Shown: positions 24,673 through 34,505 of the stretch, in pieces
Layout: each line of letters opens with the position of its first letter
Numbering within the stretch: position 1 is the first letter of the stretch
Source of the DNA: Mytilus galloprovincialis
Lineage: Eukaryota; Mollusca; Bivalvia; Mytilida; Mytilidae
Length of the DNA stretch: 64,000 bases
Assembly (NCBI RefSeq): GCF_965363235.1
Contig: NC_134847.1
Span: forward strand, 46,565,305-46,629,304
Direction: 5' to 3'
Translations under genes and position numbers: made by a program
The notes under the pieces: generated by a model
What the model was told of the DNA's origin: nothing
Seen by the model: only the letters and a program-made list of their open reading frames with translations
The model's database searches: none

Positions 24673-24826
24673 CTGACACCCAGTGCCTGTTGCTGCTGAG
24701 TCAAAACAGGATCTCATTTTGACTTTTAGTTGTCCAGTTCTTGTTTGTTTGGAGCTCTGTATGAGTATTCAAGCTCAGATAAATCTGGTATAATATTTGA
24801 CTTGATTCCACCATTTTTTATTATTC
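24673..24826 (-). pseudogene. M20 copy B, exon 4 with 1-nt loss
   Basis: 154 nt against 155 in copies A and [21 protein letters not shown] is readable, then one base is missing and an in-frame TAA follows. The downstream part ([14 protein letters not shown]) is readable in the next frame. Donor GTATAA. Confidence 0.85.
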
Positions 24827-25234
24827 CTAAAATAAAGATTATCTATCCGACTAGTCCATAGATAACATTAATAAGAAAAAAACACGTCCAAAGACACCCG
24901 TCAAGACCCAGTTGTATTCCTTGGTGTTTAAAGAACTAAAAGCTTCCCTGTGATAAAAAAAAAATTAATATAACATTCTTTTAGATACGATTTTTTTTTT
25001 TTAAATCGTCAAATGTTAACGATAACCGTTGTAAAAATGAAATTGTTTAATAGTCTTGGTTATCTCTATTACTTCTCTATTACTGTGAAATTTAACAATT
25101 GTGTTAATGTAAGGTTACGCCCATTCAGCTGTATTGAAACGTTCATTCTGGTAAATTCTGGTAAACTCTGCCAGATGTAAAATGGGTATGTCATTGAATA
25201 CCACATGATGCATAACGCCCTCTGGAAAAATAGC

Positions 25235-25345
25235 AAAAACCGATTAGTGGCCTTCGGCTGTTAATAATAAGCTTGTTATCTGCTCTATGGTCGGGTTGTT
25301 GTCGCTTTAACACATTCCCCATTTCCTTTCTCAATTTTAATAGAG
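25235..25345 (-). repeat. Dispersed repeat family D copy
   Basis: Minus orientation: AGCAGATAACAAGC-like start and GGTCGGGTTGTTGTCGCTTT; intron 3 of M20 copy B. Confidence 0.6.
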
Positions 25346-25516
25346 GTTTTTTTCTTTTTAAATGTGTACTGGTTCCGTGAAAATGGACGTTACACGTAAC
25401 TTCGAAACTTTCAAATGAATTAAAATTGAAAAAAGACATACATGACTAACAAAGACTATAGTCTCCTAGGACATTTCGTTGTGAATTAACATCTCTTACT
25501 TTATTTGTTTTCATAC

Positions 25517-25659
25517 CATGAACTCTCCATGTAGGCTTCATCTGTTGCCTTAGACAGGATACCGTCTGGTAGCACAATACAGCCGCATCAAGGGCGTTAA
25601 CTCCATTCCAGGGATAGACTGCAGCGTGTGCTGCTTTCCCATTGTATTTGACTGTTACC
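25517..25659 (-). CDS. M20 copy B, exon 3
   Basis: 143 nt, open. [17 protein letters not shown], then the [10 protein letters not shown] helix. Acceptor TTGCAG, donor GTATGA. Confidence 0.85.
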
Positions 25660-26315
25660 CTGCAAAAAAAATAATCTTACTTAGAAAAACGGTCAATGCA
25701 TTTCTGAAAAGCCTTTTTGAAATATTGTACTTATAAATGGTCAGTTTGAGTATGGATATGTATTTGATAAACAAACACAGGGTTTGAAGAAACTATATTT
25801 CACAAGAAATGTAATAATGAAATTATAAGATTTAATATGAAACGTTAGGAAACAGAAATTACCAATGTTATAGTCTCATAGATCAATTAAGAATGAGAAT
25901 CCAGGTTATCGCATGAAAACCAAAAGATGCGAGACCAGATGCCTCGACATTGTCCTTTAAAATATAATCATGATAATTGCATTACATTATTTATTACGTC
26001 TGCAAACCCTTGTTTTTATATTGCATTCATTAACATTTCAACAAAAATTCATAAAAGATAACAGACTATAATGTTATTTCGTCTACATGTCTACAAAAGA
26101 ATCATCAGTCAAATCAAGAAAGTTAAAAGACAAATTAAAAAAGATTTTGACAAAGACCTAGCTTTTATTAACTGCAAATACTTTATGTCTCTTGTTATTT
26201 TGCTATTTTTGTGCTAAGTATCGATCTATGATGTTAATATAGACTTGCATAGACGTGATACAGTATTTTCTTAAACTGTGAAATAGATCAACATGAATAT
26301 GAAAAAGATTCTTAC

Positions 26316-26464
26316 CTATCAATCGCTGTCAGGGAAACATGAGAGCTAGTTTTTGGAGAAGGGTGAACCATCATGACTACATCAACATCGTCAAAGACAC
26401 CTTTATTGATCAAGTCTATTTTCCCTCCCCCTCCTTCCTCTGCAGGGGTACCCAAAACAGTTAT
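26316..26464 (-). CDS. M20 copy B, exon 2
   Basis: 149 nt, open. [19 protein letters not shown] to the MMVHP histidine. Donor GTAAGA, acceptor TTTCAG. Confidence 0.85.
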
Positions 26465-26804
26465 CTGAAAATTCAAATTCAAATAAAAATAATCTACCAT
26501 ACACATTTTATTAGTATTTATTTATTCATGGTAAAATGACGACTACAATATGTCAATGTCTTCTTTGATTTTCTTGTTATTGACAAGTGTCTAAAGGAAC
26601 TCCGACTAGTATGCAAAATCAGAAGACATGGACAAGACAAGGCGCACAGTTCGCTCCATTAGGAAAGCCGACAATTTGTTGGAAAAAGTTTATCTCCAAT
26701 AAATATGTTGTCCATTAGCAACCAATCAGAATATATATGTGGTAAGTAATAACTGCAATATGGCGTGTAGACTGAAACTAATTGATGCGAAGCAATAATC
26801 AACA

Positions 26805-26900
26805 CAGCGCTTTCCTGTATTTTGACATCTATATGATTAACGGGAAGCGTTATATCAAAACTTATGACAAAAGAGATTTTTCATTTCCTATTGTTTATTA
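26805..26900 (+). mobile_element. Short Penelope-like fragment
   Basis: YFDIYMINGKRYIKTYDKRD followed by FSFPIVYYPF matches the same conserved Penelope-like segment as 47550-48129. Located in intron 1 of M20 copy B. Confidence 0.5.
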
Positions 26901-26999
26901 TCCATTTTAAGAGTTTGCCTTGTCACCATCTAAATTGCTAAATTATCATTGTCATTTAGTTTAGATTCTGACATTGGACTATATTTTACTATATGTATT

Positions 27000-27140
27000 G
27001 CTATGTAGATATAAGAAGATGTGGTATGAGTACCAATGAGACAGCTCTTCGTCAAAGTCACAATTAGTAAAAGTAAACCATCATAGGTCAAAGTACGGTC
27101 TTCAACACGGAGCCTTGGATCACTCCAAAACGCAAGCTCG
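27000..27140 (-). repeat. Dispersed repeat family C copy
   Basis: AGAAGATGTGGTATGAGTAC and CAAAGTACGGTCTTCAACAC, intron 1 of M20 copy B. Confidence 0.65.
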
Positions 27141-27422
27141 GATCTAAACGTTTTTAAAGTACCGGCCTCCACATTTATCTGAAACAATAGTGTAATATTA
27201 CAACATAGAAAGACACACTACGAAATATCAATTGAAATCGCCTAACTCAATCAAAAGACATATTAACACATGTGAACATACACTGAACGAATAAATGTGA
27301 TGTAAGATACAATGTTGATACAAAGTCAATAAAAAAGGAGTGAATGAATAAAGGCAACATTAGTTACCGCTGTGAGATGTTTTCCTGCTTTCTGTTATTC
27401 TACAAATAACGGTATTGCCTAC

Positions 27423-27795
27423 CCTGCCACATGAATTTTCCATTTTCTCCATTGCTGCTTTTATTCCAAGACCAGCAGCAACACCAGCTTCAGCAATCAA
27501 ATTGTGTCCACATGCATGTCCGATCTCCGGTAATGCATCATACTCACAAATTATAGCAATGTTTGGTTGATTTTTACCGGTGCCTACCTCAGCTTTAAAT
27601 TCAGTCTCTAAAACAAATTTCTTTGTTACGTTGAAGCCCTTACTTTCAAGAAAAAAGAAAATTGGTTAGTTTTTCGTGTGCATAATGTTCCTCAAAGTTA
27701 AGTTCCTGGTTTTGCCATATCTCTTTGCTCAGTTCTTCAAGTTCTTCAGAATCGTCGTCGATTGCTCTAAATATCGACTGTTTTAATAATTCCAT
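27423..27795 (-). pseudogene. M20 copy B, exon 1 with 7-nt tandem duplication
   Basis: ATG at 27795. Reads normally for about 50 codons; then TTTTCTT occurs twice where copy A has it once, near 27647-27661, shifting to a TGA. After the duplication the original frame continues with the intact [15 protein letters not shown] motif. Donor GTAGGC. Confidence 0.85.
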
Positions 27796-28269
27796 TTATT
27801 TGATAGTAACTTGCTTATACAACGTGTATAGTCATAGACTTCTGGTTACTTGTATTATATGGAAGCGCAGGTCCGAATATTGAATATTTGACTTATTTAA
27901 AACAATTTATTCAACAGTAAATATATAACGCGTAGGATGTATTCACTGATATGACACCAACTACAGCAATGCTATACAAATTGTATTTGAATATAAATTA
28001 TAAATGCCAATTCCTGATCATTGTAAATATTAGAATCCAATAGAATATGTTAAAGGTAACTTAGAAAAAAGACAAAGAGTACACATTAAATGTAAATTAT
28101 GTAACAAGGCATATTTTATACAAATTATAAACAGATATAAAATCAGTGACCCAAAAAATATTTCAGTAAATACTTGATTCAATAGATCTTTTATTTAATT
28201 CACGCCAAATATACATTTACGGCATTTAAAATCAAATTGTTCAAGTATGAAAATTATTACATCGACAAA

Positions 28270-28640
28270 AACAAGTAAGTGTCCATAGTACACGGATGCC
28301 CCACTCGCAGTTATCATTTGCTATGTTCAGTGGACCGTGAAACTGGGGTCAAAACCCATAACATAGGGAACATGTGTACTAAGTTTCAAGTTGGTTGGGC
28401 TTCAACTTCATTAAAAACTACTTTGACCAAACAAAAAAATTAACATAAAGCGGGACATACGAACGGACAAACGAATGAACGAACGGAAGGACGAACGAAC
28501 CGACGGACGAACGAGCGGACGGACGAACAGACGAACGAACGGATGGACGAACAGACGAACGAATGGACGGACGAACGGACACACAGACCAGAAAACATAA
28601 TGCCCCTCTACTATTGTAGGTGGGGACCCGTGAGGCATGA
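28270..28640 (+). repeat. Dispersed repeat with an ACGAACGG minisatellite
   Basis: A unique-looking start (CAGTGGACCGTGAAACTGGG, AACATGTGTACTAAGTTTCA) is followed by about 120 bp of ACGAACGGACG-like repeats and then GCCCCTCTACTATTGTAGGT. I associate this layout with common bivalve repeats. Confidence 0.6.
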
Positions 28641-29145
28641 AAATTTCTGAAGGACTTCAGGCACTTTTTAAGTCTGACCGATGAGGTCAAATATTATACA
28701 TCATGTTTTCAAATGTTTTGGAAACGATTAAAATATGCTTTAAGGTTGTTGCCAATAGATTTTTGAAGTATTAAAACGTCTCTTATCCCTGTAAGACTGT
28801 AATACACCAGATGCTGAAATATATTTGGTGTTTGTCATTTTCTAAAGTTCCAATACTAAAGTTCGTTTGACTGCTAAAAATCTGCAGAAAAGAATTCTTC
28901 AGAATTTATTTTTACAAATATTTTTTTTTTCTTCATGTATGTTAATGTATGATATATACGAACTCTGACTATGAATATCATAATTTTGAACCAATAATCA
29001 AAAAAGTTACTCATTAGGTCTCTATGTTACTTCTATTTTTTTAGTTGATTTTTTTTTGTTTTTTTGGAGTAAGTATGAGTAGTATAACAGCCTTCCATTC
29101 ATAACACAAACATTAGACATGTGCTTTAAACCTGTTTCATTGTAC

Positions 29146-29256
29146 CATGTGACTTTACTCATTTAAATTACTCTGGTCATGTGATTACTGTGCTCATTGC
29201 ATGCAGAAAGCTCAGTAATCACATGACCAGAGGTATTTAAATGAGTAAAGTCACAT
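29146..29256. mobile_element. 110-bp hairpin MITE
   Basis: ATGTGACTTTACTCATTTAA and TTAAATGAGTAAAGTCACAT at the ends. The inner arms TGGTCATGTGATTACTG and CAGTAATCACATGACCA continue the stem; the loop is about 20 bp. Confidence 0.8.
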
Positions 29257-29464
29257 ATTCTGAATCTAGATTTTCCCAATACATTTTTGTACCGTCATCA
29301 AATTTTGACCCAAACGTTTTGATTGATAGCGTTGAAGCGCTTCGTGTGAGAAAAATCTGACTCTGACAAAACCATACCCCCCCTTTTTATGCTAAATGGT
29401 CACTCCCTTATGGTCCTTATTGTTTCTGCTGAAAAGGAATTTATTAGTGATTTATATAAATGAC

Positions 29465-29570
29465 AAGGCCGTACGGTGACCTATAGTTGTTAATGTCTAT
29501 GTCATTTTGGTCTCTTGTGGACAGTTGTCTCATTGGCAATCATACCACATCTTCTTTTTTATATTACATT
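29465..29570 (+). repeat. Dispersed repeat family C copy
   Basis: GCCGTACGGTGACCTATAGT and CATTGGCAATCATACCACAT. Confidence 0.65.
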
Positions 29571-30574
29571 CATTTTCTTATGCCACTTTCATATTCATTT
29601 TTCTTTCTTTGCAAATTTTACAAAATTTAAAACAATAAGAGATTTGTTTGAATTCTGGTATACAATCCTTAACTTCATTAGATAAAGTTTTTGTTGGTTT
29701 TCATGAAAAGGTGAAGGATTTGAAATATATTTTTCTTCGATATATTTAAAAGTTGTAGCTGGCTTTTTTATTTGTATTGCTAACAATGCTTTCTGTTTAC
29801 TTCGCAATTAGCTGGGTGTAACTTTTTTTGTTCATATTTTATTCCTAGTTTCCAGCATCTCATATATATTTGATCAGCAAGAGGATCATTCTGAAGTGTT
29901 AAAAGAAGTGTTTGAATTTACAGTGAGCCTGTTTAGATTATTGTTTTGATCATGTATTTCATTTTCATATAAGCCTAAGGAACCATACATAGGATTTTTT
30001 AGTTGATAATCTAAAGATTTTGCTATTTTTTAGGATTTTTTTTTTTTTTTCATTTTTTTTTTTTTTTTTTTTTTTTGAGGTAATCTGTTTTTCTTTAAGA
30101 TTTTGGTGGTTTTCGCCAAAAAAAATGCCATTTTTACATTGATTATTTCTCAATATACGCTATGGCGTAAAATGATAAAAAAAAAACAAAAAACAAAAAA
30201 CAAAAAAAGAAGAAAAAGATCAGTCTACAAACACAAACTGATTGATCAAATAATTCTAATAAATCCCTTTGACATGAAATATAGTTAGCCATGCGCGTAG
30301 CTACGTTTACGTCAAAACGCCCGAGCGTACACTTGAATTTTGAAAATGAAAAAAAAAAATAAATAGAATAAGAAAATCTGGTTAAAAGCACATCAGCCGT
30401 GTGATTCTGTAATTGTGAATAAAAAGGGACTGAATTTACTTTAATCAACTAGATTCTATTATAGATTTCTTCCAATTTTATGTAAAAGTCTGAATCTACT
30501 TTGAATTCTGCGTACTTTTCTTATATTTAATGCAATTCATTATCTGCTGAGATTCGATATGCGGTTTGCATTTT

Positions 30575-31250
30575 TTTTGTCGAGCCTGTGATTTATGTCT
30601 AAAAAGCGAGTCAAAGCGTCGGTTGTCGGCGTCAATATTAAGATTTCGAATGGATAAAGTGTTTTGAATGGCTCTCCGTGAAATTTTACGAAAGTTGGAA
30701 GAAAAATGTTTATGATCAAAAGAGTATCCAGAGCAATATAATTATGCTTTAATTTTCCCGCATTTAACGGATAAAAGGTATTCTTTCTGCAATTAATAAG
30801 TGGTCACAGTTTGGGCTTAAAGTTTGTTAATTCTTAATTACATTTTACTACTTTGTCAAACCTTTAACGAATTTTATAAAAGTTTGGAAGAGGTTTTTTA
30901 TGATTAATGTCTGAAGCAAAATTTTGAAAGCATTTGTTTTCGTTCATTTTCTGATCTTTACTCATAGCCGAACTTTCTGTACGCAATTAATTGTTTTTTC
31001 ATGATCAATTTATAAAACTTCATAGATTGTCATGAAATATTGGCACACTTTAATATTCTAGATCAAGAAAAAATGTAAAAAGAGGATTTTAGGTGTTTTT
31101 TTAAAACAATTTAAGGGACTGATAAATTGATTCACTTTTTGTGGGAAGAAATCATAGGTGTTCCAGGGAATTTTTATATTGCACCTGTTAGAAATAAATT
31201 TTCATGTGCATTAAAAGGTGCTTTTGTCGATTGTATGCTCACTCACGGCT
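30575..31250 (+). repeat. Probable old dispersed repeat
   Basis: TCGAGCCTGTGATTTATGTC, AGCGAGTCAAAGCGTCGG and the later TTTATGATCAAAAGAGTATCC resemble a repeat I associate with bivalve genomes. Diverged, ends not defined, no ORF. Confidence 0.3.
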
Positions 31251-32259
31251 CCCTTTAAACATATTTGAAAGTGATATTGGTTTGCACGTTTTCTCTAAAA
31301 CCAATGACCACTAGCTTCCAGTTTAACACGATGACGGATGATAAGTTAAACATATTTCAAAATTAAACATAAAAAATAAACCAATTAGATTCAAAAGTAT
31401 GTTGCTATTAATGATTTTTTACTGACAGGAATGGTAGATCTCATTCTCGATAACTCGATAGCTTTCGGGGACTTCGTCCCCTTGAAACCACTACCAGCAG
31501 GTGCTTTGACATTGAGCGGTTGGCACCCCCTCAGACCCTTCGCCAAGGTTCGGGCGTACACGTAAAAATGACCCAGCTACACCACTGTTAGCTTTGGTGG
31601 ATTGTTCTCTCATTGACAATTAAACCATATCTCTTTATTTTTATATACATAGGTTAAAGTAAATAGAGTTTGTGGGATTTTTTTGTGTTAATATTTCAAT
31701 TACTTCACGTACGTGAATAAGTCTGGAAAACACGTGTTATGTTTCATTTGTTGTACATGATTAACGAAAGTTACCGTCCATTAATATGTTCATTTGGTTT
31801 TTTTTCAAATAGTTGAAAAATTAAACATTCTTACTCTATATAACTTGAAAATTCGACAAAGTGATAAAATATGTACATTTAAATGAAATTAACCTAGCAG
31901 CGATTCCCTTTCCAAAAGTTAAATTGCAAGAATCAGATATAAAACATACCGTAACTTGCACTTTTTTTTTATTTAGATAAAATGATTCATTTCAAGTTGT
32001 TAAATGCGCACTTACCTAATGAAGGTAACTGAAGGTAAATGCGCCAGCCTTTCCAAAATCCTGGTAGGCAGTTGTGTTCTCGCCAATGGACTGTCAAAAT
32101 GAACAACGCCGACGGAGGAGAACTCATTACTGCTTTAGCCTTGCACCTCGAAAAGGTGTATTTTCTTGTGGGTTTAAAATAGCCCTGAAGAATTTATTTT
32201 GGAATGGATTAAACTTATCTTTCTACTTAAACATCCTTTTTGTTCAATATTCTTCCTTC
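31251..32259. other. Non-coding stretch with a short GC-rich patch
   Basis: 31435-31570 is unusually GC-rich (GGGGACTTCGTCCCC hairpin, CGGTTGGCACCCCCTCAGAC) but opens no convincing frame. Otherwise nothing seen. Confidence 0.35.
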
Positions 32260-32374
32260 CAATCTCTACCCTTTTCTCTCACTGTCTACATTTCACACTC
32301 TATCGTTTTTTATCTGTCTATTTCTTTTTTCTCTGTATCTGCTACTGTCTTTTTCTCTTTTGTTCCTTCATTCT

Positions 32375-33115
32375 TTTGGGATGGTGAGTGAGAGGGTCAA
32401 CATGTGAGAAAGGGAGCGAGTGTGAAAATAAGTGAGAAAGTGACGAAAGAAGCGATGGAGCGAGAGCGAGAGAGCGAAAGCGAAGCGATGGAGCGAGAGC
32501 GAGAGAGCGAAAGCGAAGCGATGGAGCGAGAGAGCGAAAGCGATGCGATGGAGCGAGAGTGAAAGCGATGCGAGATGGAGCGAGAGAGTGAGAGAGAGGG
32601 CGTGGAGTGAGTGCTAGAGTAGGAGCATGAGCATGCGTGTGAGAGTTAGTGCTAGAGTAGGAGTGTGTGTGAGAGTTAGTGCTAGAGTAGGAGTGTGTGT
32701 GAGAGTTAGTGCTAGATTAGAAGCGAGTGCAAGTGTAGGAGTGCATGTGAGAGTTAGTGCGAGAGTAAGACTAAGTGTGAGAGTGAAAGTAGGAGAGCAA
32801 TGGTAAAAGAGTGAGTGAGCGAGCGTGAGACAGCGGGAGTAAGAGTGAGAAAAAGAGAGATTAAGAGTGTGTGAGGAGAGCGAGAGTTAGAGTGTGAGAC
32901 CGCGGGAGTAAGAGTTTGAGAGAGCTAATGTGAGACTAACAGAGTGAGAGAAGGAGAGAAGAGAAGAAAAGAGAGCCGAGAGAGAAAGATAATACTGGAA
33001 GGTGAGAGGAAATAGAGGTTGAAATTGAGTGAGGGGTGAACGAGAGTGAGGAGTGTTAGAGAGAGTAAGTATGTCAGGAAGTAATAGGTGAATGAGAAAG
33101 ATGAAGTGAGTGGTA
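32375..33115 (+). repeat. Long purine-rich minisatellite tract
   Basis: About 740 bp almost free of long pyrimidine runs on this strand. It starts as imperfect 33-bp units around GATGGAGCGAGAGCGAGAGA, continues as about 29-bp units around GAGAGTTAGTGCTAGAGTAG, and ends as irregular GAGAG sequence. The preceding 100 bp (32260-32370) are pyrimidine-rich. Reading frames here are compositional artefacts. Confidence 0.9.
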
Positions 33116-33236
33116 ACATTTTTTTTTTTTTTACTTTTGTTGTTAAATTGGAAATATTTTGGAATCTTATAAAGAAACAAAATACAGAAAACAAATCAGG
33201 AGTGTTTCATTCAACAACGATCAGTCATTCGGATAT

Positions 33237-34368
33237 ATTCATACTGTGGTGACGTTCTTAGAATTTGTATTTACTTTTTAGCGTATTAATAAGTTTCATC
33301 AACCAAATATTCACAAACATCATATTTATGAAATGATCGTAATAGACACTATCTTATGACATCGATATTGGATCACAATATATCAATATAATTTCCAGAG
33401 GTAAACACAGTGCAACTCATTTTGTAATTAATTTTGAAAAAAAAAAAAAAAAAAGTCAACTAAATTTTGCAATGTGTCTCTAGACTTCCTTCGAAAACAA
33501 TGAACAAGTTGTCATAGTTTATATTTATAATTATATCATATTTTTTTTTCTGTGGCGTAAATCACTATATATAAAACTTACAAAAAAACAACTGTTGGAC
33601 ATGAAAAACAATTATCAAAGATGAAAGTTTTCGATAATGTTAATATGTGTTTGGTAAATAAAAGTATATCGTGTATTTGTTGGTATCATGGTAGATATTA
33701 ACTGCCTCATCTAGTAGAATAAACACCTGATAGTAATTTTATACAACTCAAAATCAATATATTTCAAGAGGCCCAATATATAATGCGAAGTTGAAGTAGC
33801 ACTCAGGACTAAACATTCAGAAAGGTCTTGCCAATTACAGCTAAGGTGATCGAAATGTATCCACCTTAATTGAATCACAAGACGATAAAAATTCTTTTAT
33901 AATAGTTATTAAACTCTGCCATATGTTCATGACACGAACCTGTTGAAAATCAGTGGTTGTCTGATGTCTTAGCTGACCATTGTTTTTTTTTTCTTTTCTT
34001 TTTTTGCTTATTTTTGGATTTTGTGTTTGATAGCAGATTGGCAGATTTATGACTGTTTCTTTACATTAATACTTGTATAGACTTGACAGTTGTATAGATA
34101 CTTGTCTTTTGAGGAATAGTAAATGTTTGAAAAGTTTAAGCGTTTCTGAAAAAGTTAGATATCAGGCCTCAAAGGCGAACTGGACACGCAAAAGCTTCAA
34201 ACATATATGTTCATTTTCAATTTCATTTTCACAAATAAATATGTTTGGCCAATTTCAATAAAGACAGGCATAAAAGTGATAAAATATTTTATAGGGTTAC
34301 AATTTTAACAAATCTTTAACTGTATAATATATCCGTGAGTTTCCAATGCTTTTTCTTCATCGTTAATC
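33237..34368. other. Non-coding stretch downstream of M20 copy A
   Basis: Homopolymer runs and a family E fragment; probably includes the 3' UTR of copy A next to 34369. No poly(A) signal is clear. Confidence 0.35.
33760..33860 (-). repeat. Dispersed repeat family E fragment
   Basis: TGAAGTAGCACTCAGGACTA, then CCAATTACAGCTAAGGTGAT. Confidence 0.4.
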
Positions 34369-34505
34369 TCATTGTGAATTTTTGCTAAATATTGCAAATT
34401 CCTCTTTAATATCTTTCAATAAATGTTTATCCGTAAAAATATCAAGGCAAGTCATTGCCATAGCTTTAGCTTGGTTCAGAGTGTGCAGCTGAGCCTTTGG
34501 ATCAC
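34369..34505 (-). CDS. M20 copy A, exon 6 (C-terminus)
   Basis: 137 nt including the TGA stop. Encodes [20 protein letters not shown] and a charged C-terminal helix. Acceptor TTTCAG just above 34505. No clear AATAAA is seen close downstream. Confidence 0.88.

Larger units (their letters stand above)
22534..27795 (-). pseudogene. Peptidase M20 domain-containing protein 2-like, copy B, frame-broken
   Basis: Join on the minus strand: 27423-27795, 26316-26464, 25517-25659, 24673-24826, 23138-23372, 22534-22670. All splice sites are kept and all five metal-site motifs (HACGHN, GTPAEE, MMVHP, NHTKDF) are readable. Two changes break the frame. Exon 1 is 373 nt instead of 366 because TTTTCTT is tandemly duplicated, giving a stop after about 50 residues. 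Exon 4 is 154 nt instead of 155, with a base missing before CTAAAAGTCAAAATG, which brings a TAA into frame. The rest is well conserved and closest to copy A, so inactivation would be recent. Alternatives are a polymorphic null allele or, for the 1-nt loss, an assembly error; a 7-nt duplication is less likely to be an error. Confidence 0.8.

Noticed and set aside
28411-28690. Minus-strand ORFs with VRPSVRPFVRS repeats
   Set aside because: Produced by the ACGAACGG minisatellite; no domain.
32887-33194. Two minus-strand ORFs rich in Leu, Ser and Phe
   Set aside because: They fall in the purine-rich minisatellite and simply translate CTCTCT-type sequence.
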